Positions 9,177 to 16,527 of a DNA stretch of 64,000 bases are shown piece after piece. The stretch lies in NCBI GenBank assembly GCA_016788865.1, contig JAEUSB010000069.1, positions 1-64,000 on the forward strand. The letters run 5' to 3'. Origin of the DNA: Leptospirales bacterium. Its GTDB lineage: Bacteria > Spirochaetota > Leptospiria > Leptospirales > Leptonemataceae. The notes under the pieces were generated by a model, which worked only from the letters and a program-made list of their open reading frames with translations, made no database searches and was not told the origin of the DNA. Numbering within the stretch: position 1 is the first letter of the stretch; each line of letters opens with the position of its first letter. The translations under genes were made by a program, and so were the position numbers.

Positions 9177-9998
9177 CTAAAGCTTGCGTTTAAAGAAGTC
9201 AATTGCAATTCCAACTTCCGTCGAATTGAAGCCGGTCGTTGTGCGAACGTGTCCCATTGGTAGTTCATAGTACTCAACGGGGACCCCTTTTGCCTGGAGT
9301 TCGGCTGCAATTTGAAGCGATTGATGATGAGGGACAATCCAGTCGTACGTGCCGTGCATAAGAAGCACAGGCGGATCGTCCGACGTCACGTAGCTAACAG
9401 GCGATGCCATCTTGTAGACCTCGCGTTTTGCTTCTTTGCTACCCCCGAGTAGATCGCTAACCATGGGATTTCCAATAAGTTCCAAAAGATCCGCCGGTGC
9501 ACCCGCTGTCGCGATTGCCTTTACATTTGCAAACTCCTTGCGATGCTCATTTCCGGACAGCCCAAGTAACAGGGCCAGGTGTCCGCCTGCGGAATATCCC
9601 AGGACACCAATTGCATCTGCCTTGATGTGAAATGTGTGCGCATTTGCGCGAATCCACCTGAGCGCGTCCCGACAATCGTAGATCTGTGCCGGGAAGCGAG
9701 CTTCAGGAGAGAGTCTATAATTAGCCGCAACTGCAACGATACCTTGCCGCGCAAATTCCTCACCCACTTGTTTCATACGCGCTTTGCTACCGCGACGCCA
9801 GCTGCCGCTGTGCAACAAAAGTACGGCCGGGAACGGACCAGGGCCCGCGGGCAAGAAAACATCTGCCAGTAACACCCTGTCATCACGTTCCGCGTAGACA
9901 AGGTTCTGCAGGGTCTGCACGGACTGTTTTTCCGGCACTGACATACAACTTACGAGCAGTAAAAGGAGGGCAATTATGCGGGAACGTGCCATGACCAT
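9177..9998 (-). CDS. Alpha/beta-hydrolase lipoprotein (BD-FAE/esterase-like)
   Basis: This is a 273-residue esterase or lipase-like hydrolase with a lipoprotein signal (ALLLLLVSC). The oxyanion-hole segment HSGSWRRG matches the HGGxW type of the esterase family. The nucleophile elbow is GYSAGG (Ser around residue 134). The acid is likely the Asp of HGTYDWIVP and the base the His of MGHVRTT near the C-terminus, so the triad looks complete. An alternative start two codons downstream (MARSR) is possible. It is divergent from the AraC-type membrane regulator at 10078, 79 bases away, so that regulator may control it; this is inference. The substrate is unknown. Confidence 0.85.
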   Translation of the reverse strand: MVMARSRIIALLLLLVSCMSVPEKQSVQTLQNLVYAERDDRVLLADVFLPAGPGPFPAVLLLHSGSWRRGSKARMKQVGEEFARQGIVAVAANYRLSPEARFPAQIYDCRDALRWIRANAHTFHIKADAIGVLGYSAGGHLALLLGLSGNEHRKEFANVKAIATAGAPADLLELIGNPMVSDLLGGSKEAKREVYKMASPVSYVTSDDPPVLLMHGTYDWIVPHHQSLQIAAELQAKGVPVEYYELPMGHVRTTTGFNSTEVGIAIDFFKRKL

Positions 9999-10077
9999 CC
10001 AATGAAACCAATTCCGATTCGATCGGCAAGCAAAGAGTGATGACGGAATTAGCAGGTCCTATTTCATAGGAACAGCC

Positions 10078-11205
10078 ATGGAAGCGGTTATTGGTCAATT
10101 TCCCCACGTATTCTTCATGGCCATCTGGCATTGGGTCTTCTGCCTGGCCTTTCTTTTGAGCAAAGAGCGCCGTGGCGCGCACGATCTGATTGCGTCTATC
10201 TGGTTGCTTGTCATCTTATGGACTGCTGTTCGTAGATCCTTCATCATCGCTGGCCTTGCAGATGGTTGGATCTTCAGGCTGGTTGGGATGCCAATGGCAC
10301 ACGGACCCTGCCTCTATCTTTACACCAGGATCTTAAGCCAACCGGAAAAATCAATCGGCTGGCGTGACCTCATTCATGCAGTCCCATTCTTTGCCGTTTC
10401 AATACTTACTCTTACGTGGAGCACAGATTTTTCCGAGGCCATGATTGATGTTCCTCACACTGACGAAGAGCGCCATATCTACGTACTGTTGGGAGTTGCG
10501 GCAGGAATTTCGGTGGCGGGCTACTCCTTTGCATCCTTGCGCCTGATCCGATTCCATGGTCGCCGCATTACGGAGTATTTTTCGCGGATTACCTACACGC
10601 GCTCGCTTGTCTGGCTGAACGCTGTTTGCGGCCTTTTTCTTGCTTTCCTGATTGCTTATACCATTCTTCAGGCGGCGGCCAGTGGTCCCGCCCCCACATG
10701 GGTTGCAAACGCTGCCCTCATGGGTTACATGCTACTGATCAGTTTTTTTTGTCTAAGGCAACTCCCCGTCTATTCTGAGAAGGAAGGGCAAGACCCTTTC
10801 GTAGAATCAAACATTTCAGACGTAAAGCCAAAGTACGAGCGATCCTCGCTCAGCCCTCAGCGCATGCAGGAGATCGCCGGTGAACTCATTCGGCATATGG
10901 AAGAGAGTAAGCCATATTTGAATGAAGATTTGAGTCTGGCAACGCTGGCAGAGAATCTGGGAATGACGGCAGCGCACGTAAGTCAGGTGCTGAATATGCA
11001 ACTGGGAAAGAGTTTCTACAATTTTGTGAACGAATACAGAGTCTCAGAGGTAGAACGCAGATTGCGGGATCAACGTTATGCGGAATACCCGGTTATGCGG
11101 ATTGCGCTTGAATCAGGATTCAGTTCAAAATCCACATTCCATTCGCTGTTTCGCAAAATGACTGGTAAGAGTCCAGGCGAACTCCGGTCTACGGCTTCGT
11201 CCTAG
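10078..11205 (+). CDS. AraC-family regulator with N-terminal multi-helix membrane domain
   Basis: This is a 375-residue protein. The first 230 residues hold about seven transmembrane helices. The last 100 residues form an AraC/XylS DNA-binding domain: the first helix-turn-helix includes DLSLATLAENLGMTAAHVSQVL and the second includes MRIALESGFSSKSTFHSLFRKMTGKSPGELR, the usual family end. The protein therefore appears to bind DNA while anchored in the inner membrane and to sense a signal through the membrane part. The start follows an AGGA site (about 8 bases). Two alpha/beta-hydrolase lipoprotein genes flank it, one divergent and one convergent (4-base overlap), so both are candidate targets. 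Confidence 0.87.
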   Translation: MEAVIGQFPHVFFMAIWHWVFCLAFLLSKERRGAHDLIASIWLLVILWTAVRRSFIIAGLADGWIFRLVGMPMAHGPCLYLYTRILSQPEKSIGWRDLIHAVPFFAVSILTLTWSTDFSEAMIDVPHTDEERHIYVLLGVAAGISVAGYSFASLRLIRFHGRRITEYFSRITYTRSLVWLNAVCGLFLAFLIAYTILQAAASGPAPTWVANAALMGYMLLISFFCLRQLPVYSEKEGQDPFVESNISDVKPKYERSSLSPQRMQEIAGELIRHMEESKPYLNEDLSLATLAENLGMTAAHVSQVLNMQLGKSFYNFVNEYRVSEVERRLRDQRYAEYPVMRIALESGFSSKSTFHSLFRKMTGKSPGELRSTASS

Positions 11206-12104
11206 TTGCGCAGGAATTCAAGGAAGTGTTTTGCTGTCTCTTCCGGTCGCTCAACCATTGGCCCGTGCCCGCAATCTTTCATGATAACCGTTCTTGCATT
11301 CTTGATCTTTGCCTGGAAGACGGAAGCTGCGGACGGATCAATCACCCGATCTGTGTCACCCCAGATAATCAGAGTACGCGCCTGAATCAACCCCAACCGT
11401 GATTCAATTCTGCCTTTCTCCCCCTTTATATCTTCAAAGATCCGTTCATTAAAAGGCCGATTCTTTACGGACTTCTCTGCAAAATGCTTCTTAATCATGC
11501 CTGGAATATACGGTGGTTTGACCGTGGTGAAAGCCATGAATCGATCAAAATCTTCTACTGTATTTACAAGGAGGGGATTGTTGCCCTTCGCGACTTCCAG
11601 TTCCATTTGACTTTTCTGCGGACTTTTCACGCCTGCAGCGTCGATTAACGTCAAGGTCAAGATTTCATCCGGGTACGCGCTGGCGTAGTAAGCAGAAATG
11701 GCACCACCCATGGAACTTCCCACCAGGTGGTATTTTGAAACCTTGAAATTCTTCATGAAGTCGTTCAGCCGGGTGGCCTGTGAAACGATTGAATAATTCT
11801 CTTCCGGCAGCTTGTCGTTTAGCCCGTGGCCAGGTAGATCAGGCGCGATCACGTGATAGTCAGTCAGATATGCAGCCATTCGAGTCCAGTGATCCTTTTC
11901 ACCGGCAAAGCCGTGAACAAAGAGGATTGTTTCACCCTGACCGCCTTCCGTGTAGACAAAATGAAATTTCCCCACCGGAATCATTTTTTCTTCGAGGTTG
12001 GCTTTCCCGCGTTCAAACCCAATGGCGCGATTCAACACCCATGTGGCACAATTGTTGGTAAGCAGTACTGCGATGAATAAGGGGAGGAGATGGGTTTTGC
12101 GCAT
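11202..12104 (-). CDS. Alpha/beta-hydrolase lipoprotein (lipase/esterase-like)
   Basis: This is a 300-residue alpha/beta-hydrolase with an N-terminal lipoprotein-like signal ending LTNNC. The oxyanion region is HGFAGEKDHW, the nucleophile elbow VGSSMGG, the acid lies in WGDTDRVIDP and the base in CGHGPMVERPEE, so the catalytic triad is complete. The size and motifs match monoglyceride lipase or C-C hydrolase-like members of the superfamily; the precise substrate is not visible. Its stop overlaps the end of the AraC-type gene by 4 bases. Only 43 bases separate its start from the stop of the P450 gene at 12148, and an inverted repeat sits there (12108-12120). Confidence 0.85.
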   Translation of the reverse strand: MRKTHLLPLFIAVLLTNNCATWVLNRAIGFERGKANLEEKMIPVGKFHFVYTEGGQGETILFVHGFAGEKDHWTRMAAYLTDYHVIAPDLPGHGLNDKLPEENYSIVSQATRLNDFMKNFKVSKYHLVGSSMGGAISAYYASAYPDEILTLTLIDAAGVKSPQKSQMELEVAKGNNPLLVNTVEDFDRFMAFTTVKPPYIPGMIKKHFAEKSVKNRPFNERIFEDIKGEKGRIESRLGLIQARTLIIWGDTDRVIDPSAASVFQAKIKNARTVIMKDCGHGPMVERPEETAKHFLEFLRN

Positions 12105-12107
12105 GTT

Positions 12108-12120
12108 TGTCAGTCTGACA
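12108..12120. promoter_or_regulatory. Inverted repeat just upstream of the hydrolase start
   Basis: TGTCAG-T-CTGACA is a perfect 6+6 inverted repeat with a one-base centre, placed 3 bases upstream of the ATG of the lipoprotein hydrolase, where a ribosome site would be expected. It could be an operator blocking transcription or translation. No known consensus was recognised, so the role is a guess. Confidence 0.3.
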
Positions 12121-12147
12121 GGATGCCGTCTGCGTTGAAATCGCTTT

Positions 12148-13476
12148 TCAGCGTTCAGTTCGGACTACGCGGGCCATCATTCCGCCGCGCGGCCGGAGCG
12201 TGATTTGTGGCTGAGGGATGGCGTCGCCTAACGGAACAAAACGAAACTGCCTTGAGATTTCTGCGAGAAGAAGCGTTCCTTCCATCCACGCGAACTGGTC
12301 GCCAATGCAGGTGCGCGGTCCTCCGCCAAACGGAAAGTATGCAAATCTGGGCCGGTCATTCTCGCCTTCCCAGCGCTCGGGTTTGAAAGTGAGCGGATCG
12401 TCAAACCACTGCTTGTCCCGATGCACTACGAACTGGCTCATTACAATTACAGACTTTGCAGCTATAGAATACTTGCCCAGAGTAAAGTCATTCAAGGCTT
12501 CACGTCCAATGATCCATGCCGGTGGATACAGGCGCATTGCTTCAGCGAACACGTTTCTGCAATACGGGAAGTTCTGCGCCAACTCCGGAGGGATTGGTTC
12601 ATCCAGTGCCAGATGTTTGGTTTGTTGTTGTACCTCCTTCTGCAGGCGATCGGAGGCCGCCGGATTCTTTGCAAGGAGATAAAAGGCCCAGGTCAGTGCG
12701 TTTGCAGTTGTTTCATGGCCGGCCAGGAACAGCGTAAGTGCTTCATGTCTGATCTGTTCATGCGACATGCTCGACTGGTCTTCCTCATCGCGGGCGTCAA
12801 GTAACATGGACAGTAAGTCGCCGTGGTCTTTGCCGCGATGCTCTTCAATTATACGATCGATGATAGCAAATAACTGTTTGCGCGCTGCTCTGAACCGCAG
12901 GGTCCCGGGCGTAGGAAGACGTCTCAGGATTTGCGCAAATGGATTTGTTACCCTCTGAAACATGGAAAGGGCCGCATGCAACGCATCTCCCACATTCTTC
13001 GCATCGCCAGTCACGTCAGCGTCAAATAGAGTTCGTGCAACTATCGAAAGTGTCAATTCCATCATTGCAGTATGCAGATCTATCAGTGTATTTTCTTTCA
13101 GCGAGAGCCGGAATTTCCTGGCATCTTCGCCCATCATTCGCGCGTAATCAAAGATTTTCTTGCGATGAAAAGCCGGCGCCATCATTCGCCTTTGCTTCAG
13201 GTGTAGTTCGCCTTCTGACGTTAATAGGCCGTCACCCAGAAGGTCCCGGGCAAGTTGAAGGGCGCGGCTCTTCTTGAAATTCTTGGCCTGGACAACGAGC
13301 ACTTCATGGATCAACTCTGGATCGGAAACCAGATATACATTCCTTCGCAGTAGTTTCAGTCGAACAATTGTTCCGTACTCCGCGCGATACTTCTGAATGA
13401 ATGCGAGCGGATCCTTCCTGAACTCGCTTAGATGGCCCAGAATGGGTTTTGTTCCCGGAGCTATTTCAAGCTTCAT
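12148..13476 (-). CDS. Cytochrome P450
   Basis: This is a 442-residue haem monooxygenase. The I-helix is LFLAGHETTANALTW (oxygen-binding AGxxTT), the K-helix ExxR is EAMR, and the haem loop is FPFGGGPRTCIG with the cysteine ligand near residue 390. No membrane anchor is present, so it is a soluble bacterial P450 that needs separate redox partners; none is encoded nearby. The open frame extends upstream to 13557, but 13476 was chosen because a GGAAG site lies about 7 bases before it and the family fold begins there (MKLEIAPGTKPILGHL). It overlaps the diguanylate cyclase stop by 11 bases and is the last gene of a four-gene operon with mtnP. Substrate unknown. Confidence 0.92.
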   Translation of the reverse strand: MKLEIAPGTKPILGHLSEFRKDPLAFIQKYRAEYGTIVRLKLLRRNVYLVSDPELIHEVLVVQAKNFKKSRALQLARDLLGDGLLTSEGELHLKQRRMMAPAFHRKKIFDYARMMGEDARKFRLSLKENTLIDLHTAMMELTLSIVARTLFDADVTGDAKNVGDALHAALSMFQRVTNPFAQILRRLPTPGTLRFRAARKQLFAIIDRIIEEHRGKDHGDLLSMLLDARDEEDQSSMSHEQIRHEALTLFLAGHETTANALTWAFYLLAKNPAASDRLQKEVQQQTKHLALDEPIPPELAQNFPYCRNVFAEAMRLYPPAWIIGREALNDFTLGKYSIAAKSVIVMSQFVVHRDKQWFDDPLTFKPERWEGENDRPRFAYFPFGGGPRTCIGDQFAWMEGTLLLAEISRQFRFVPLGDAIPQPQITLRPRGGMMARVVRTER

Positions 13477-14785
13477 GCGATTTCTTCCGAACGATTCTTG
13501 CCACGCAATTGCCGCCGGATCGTTTTGCTGCGTAGAGTGCGCGGTCCGCGGCGTCATTCATCTCTCTTGGATCCTGGAAATCTGGAAAGCTTACGACCCC
13601 GCTTGAGAAAGTTGTATAGAAATCTCCTTTCTCAGAATGATGGCGGATCTGGGAAAATGCGCGACGGATTCGATCCATGGCTCTGACCGCAGACTCAAGG
13701 TCGAGACCTTCGAGGATTACGGCGAACTCTTCGCCGCCATACCTGCCTGCTGAATCCATTTTTCTGATTCGCTGACGTATTGTGCGTGCAAGCGACTGAA
13801 TGACCTGATCTCCAACTGGATGCCCGTACTCATCATTCACCCGCTTAAATTTGTCGATATCTATCATGGCAAACGAAAACGGCAAATCGCGACGTTTGCC
13901 CCGAATGGTTGCATCCGTTAGGCGCTCACGAACAGCGGTATGGTTCAGTAGTCCGGTCAGGCTATCCCGCACAAGCAAGGAGCGGAGAATTCGTGATCGA
14001 TCAATTCTTGCCGACACAGAAGACACCAGCCGATCTGCTGTAACCGGTAGAGGGAGAAAATCGTCGCCGCCTTTGTTCAATGCAGGCAAAATCTTTTCCA
14101 TCTGGGTTTCGCCTGTAATATAGACGATTGGAATGCTTTGATTTGCCTCTTCCTGCCTTACAATCGCTGCTACTTCCATTCCAAGACATTCCGGATAGTA
14201 AAGGTTCATCAGGATGAGGTCTGGACGGAAGTCCTGGAGTGAAAAAAACAGCTTTAGCGGATCATTCAGAATCTCCGTCATCATTCCCGCCGAAGTGAGA
14301 ATGTCGGAGTACATCTTTGCTGTTTCTGGATTCTGCTCCACGATCAATATTCGATGCACTTCGCTTTCGTGCTTGTGGATAATATTATCGATGGAACGGA
14401 TCAACGCGCCGCCTTCGAATGGCTTTTGAAAGTACGCATTCCCACCGAATCGTACGGCGCGTAGCCTGGTTTCGATATCGCCGCGGTCTGAGAGAAATAC
14501 GATTGGTACGGTTTGATCGTTGAGCATCTGAATCTCGGCAAGAACCATGGCCATGTCGCCTTCCGGTTGCGATAGGTCCACGATGAGTGCTGACGGGAGT
14601 CGGGCCTTGCATTCAGCCAGGGCCAACTCAATCTGCTCAAATGCAAGCACGCGATATCCGTTGTAGTGAAGTTGCGTGGCAAGATCCTGACGGAGCAATG
14701 GATCGTGTTCTACCAGGAAGACTAGCGGTGTTGCGTCATCCCCATTAACTCCCGGACGGTCCGTGTATGCGACTCTGGGTTCCAC
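13466..14785 (-). CDS. Response regulator diguanylate cyclase, REC-REC-GGDEF
   Basis: This is a 439-residue PleD-like protein. REC1 (about 10-125) has a normal phospho-acceptor region (LIVDLSQ). REC2 (about 143-260) has MNLYYP where the aspartate would be, so it is probably not phosphorylated and serves as an adaptor. The GGDEF domain has GGEEF near residue 350, preceded by RKMD five residues upstream, which matches the allosteric c-di-GMP I-site RxxD. It should make c-di-GMP and be feedback-inhibited. The start is GTG at 14785, two bases after the TAA of the upstream gene. Its C-terminus overlaps the P450 start. No histidine kinase gene is adjacent. Confidence 0.9.
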   Translation of the reverse strand: MEPRVAYTDRPGVNGDDATPLVFLVEHDPLLRQDLATQLHYNGYRVLAFEQIELALAECKARLPSALIVDLSQPEGDMAMVLAEIQMLNDQTVPIVFLSDRGDIETRLRAVRFGGNAYFQKPFEGGALIRSIDNIIHKHESEVHRILIVEQNPETAKMYSDILTSAGMMTEILNDPLKLFFSLQDFRPDLILMNLYYPECLGMEVAAIVRQEEANQSIPIVYITGETQMEKILPALNKGGDDFLPLPVTADRLVSSVSARIDRSRILRSLLVRDSLTGLLNHTAVRERLTDATIRGKRRDLPFSFAMIDIDKFKRVNDEYGHPVGDQVIQSLARTIRQRIRKMDSAGRYGGEEFAVILEGLDLESAVRAMDRIRRAFSQIRHHSEKGDFYTTFSSGVVSFPDFQDPREMNDAADRALYAAKRSGGNCVARIVRKKSHEA

Positions 14786-14787
14786 AA

Positions 14788-15549
14788 TTAATACCGAAAC
14801 GTTATGCGAGCTTCTGCCTGATTCGAATTTCGAAATGCTGCCGGTGGCAAGGTTCTGGCCTGAGTTTGATTGAATTGGACGTAGTCATAGTATCCAATTC
14901 CTGCTGAAAGGCCGGCACCGAGTCCAAGAACTCCTAGCGTCTGTCCGCGGTTGAATGCCGACCCCCCCGACCCCAGCTTGAATATACCATACGAGGCGGC
15001 CATTGTGATTGGAAGCGAAATAAAGAAGACAATTTGAAATCGGCGGGCCGGAGATTCGTGCTCATGTGTGTCCGGGCCAGCGTAGGGAAATCGTTCCAGT
15101 CCAAACTGGCGTAAATATGTTTCTTCGCGGCCCTTGCGTTCCGCTCCGCCAGGCGGCAAATCGTCGTAAAGCGCCTCTTCGTAGCGGGTCGCTTTTCTCG
15201 AGTTCTGTTGTTGTCGCGAGTCCATCCATTTTTGAGCGTCCATGTCTCCGGAGAAGAGAAAGAGAGCGCCAGGGTTTGTGGGCTCCTTTAGTCCTGGGGC
15301 ACTGATTGGTGGACGGTAGCGCGGATCGCGCGGAGAGGGGCGTTTTTCCTGCAGGTTTGGGGCGGTGCCGATGCCTGGTAGAACGGAATTCTGCGTTGTC
15401 CCCGGTTGCGCGGTGGTCGTGCTTTCGCGACCGGAATCTGTGACGGCGGATTTAGTAGAGCTGTCTTTTGTTTCTGTGGTTTGCGCGGAGGCGCTTGCTG
15501 CAATCAGGAATGCTGCCAGGCAAAGGCAGCCTATCTGATCTCTCGTCAT
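14788..15549 (-). CDS. Secreted or membrane protein of unknown function
   Basis: This 253-residue protein has a signal peptide (CLCLAAFLIAASASAQ) and a low-complexity Ser/Thr/Gln/Pro-rich region up to about residue 100. A charged section follows, then two hydrophobic segments (about 170-190 and 203-220: FQIVFFISLPITMAAS and TLGVLGLGAGLSAGIGYY), and the protein ends in ITFRY, which is reminiscent of a terminal outer-membrane strand. I do not recognise the family. Its ATG directly follows the TGA of mtnP (no gap), and the diguanylate cyclase starts two bases after its stop, so it is translated with them. Confidence 0.7.
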   Translation of the reverse strand: MTRDQIGCLCLAAFLIAASASAQTTETKDSSTKSAVTDSGRESTTTAQPGTTQNSVLPGIGTAPNLQEKRPSPRDPRYRPPISAPGLKEPTNPGALFLFSGDMDAQKWMDSRQQQNSRKATRYEEALYDDLPPGGAERKGREETYLRQFGLERFPYAGPDTHEHESPARRFQIVFFISLPITMAASYGIFKLGSGGSAFNRGQTLGVLGLGAGLSAGIGYYDYVQFNQTQARTLPPAAFRNSNQAEARITFRY

Positions 15550-16416
15550 TCAGAAATAGCCCGGAAGAATCTGATTTAGCTTCTTAACCTGTTCAGGATT
15601 TCTTTTCTCGGGCGCGGTGATAACCGCGTTCTTCATTGTTCCTTTAAGAGGATTCTCTCCTTCGCCCAGCAATGGAAGAAGTTCCACAAGCAATCGTTTT
15701 GCGGACTCTGCGTTTGCGGTTAAATGGCCAATGACCGTTTCAGTCGTTACAACTTCTTCATGTTCGCGCCAGGCATCATAGTCGGTTGACATGCATACGA
15801 TTTGATACGGGATTTCTGCCTCGCGCGCAAGTTTTGCTTCCGGTAAGACGCTCATATTGATGATATCTCCGCCAATGCTGCGATAGAGCTGTGATTCTGC
15901 GCGAGTTGAGAAGGCAGGTCCTTCCATGCAGATTACGACCTTATCTGTGTGCAGTTTCAAACCTTTGATGTTTTTGTGAGCCTTTTTGATTAGTTTTGCC
16001 AGGTGACCATCGAATGGTTCACCAAAGGATGCATGCGCCACCAGGCCATTCTCAAAAAAGCTCGATGGGCGTATTCCCTTGGTTCGATCAATAATTTGCG
16101 ATGGTAATACAAAGTCCCGGGGTGCAATTTTTTCGCGTAGCGATCCTACCGCGGAGAATGCAATGATTTGCTCAACGCCCAGCATCTTCAAGGCTGCAAT
16201 ATTGGCACGGAATGGGACTTCTGACGGGGTGAATGAATGGCCCCGGCCGTGGCGAGAAAGGAACGCTACGTGTTTACCACCAAACTCACCCAGGACAATA
16301 GCGTCTGAAGGACGACCCCACGGGGTCTCCGGAGTCACTTCCGAGTCTACTTTCAATCCGTCCAGGCCGTAGAGCCCGCTCCCGCCAATGATTCCGATTT
16401 TTGCTGCCTGTGCCAT
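15550..16416 (-). CDS. mtnP: S-methyl-5'-thioadenosine phosphorylase
   Basis: This 288-residue enzyme phosphorolyses methylthioadenosine (from polyamine or autoinducer synthesis) to adenine and methylthioribose-1-phosphate, the first step of methionine salvage. The phosphate site GIIGGSGLYGL is at the N-terminus. RHGRGH and the segment NMSVLPEAKLAREAE are diagnostic. The purine-binding STDYDAWREHEE carries the two aspartates that favour a 6-amino purine, as in MTAP rather than guanosine/inosine phosphorylase. It is the first gene of the minus-strand operon mtnP - secreted protein - diguanylate cyclase - P450 and is divergent from the PAS-GGDEF gene at 16528. No other methionine-salvage gene is adjacent. 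Confidence 0.93.
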   Translation of the reverse strand: MAQAAKIGIIGGSGLYGLDGLKVDSEVTPETPWGRPSDAIVLGEFGGKHVAFLSRHGRGHSFTPSEVPFRANIAALKMLGVEQIIAFSAVGSLREKIAPRDFVLPSQIIDRTKGIRPSSFFENGLVAHASFGEPFDGHLAKLIKKAHKNIKGLKLHTDKVVICMEGPAFSTRAESQLYRSIGGDIINMSVLPEAKLAREAEIPYQIVCMSTDYDAWREHEEVVTTETVIGHLTANAESAKRLLVELLPLLGEGENPLKGTMKNAVITAPEKRNPEQVKKLNQILPGYF

Positions 16417-16527
16417 AAAACGAATCTGGGTCCGGTTTGCGCTGTGTCATTTCTTTTTGTTGCCCGCAGTAGGGGCCGGAAATTGTTTTGATACGCAAGA
16501 AAAGGTCGGCATATTGTTATTAACCAT

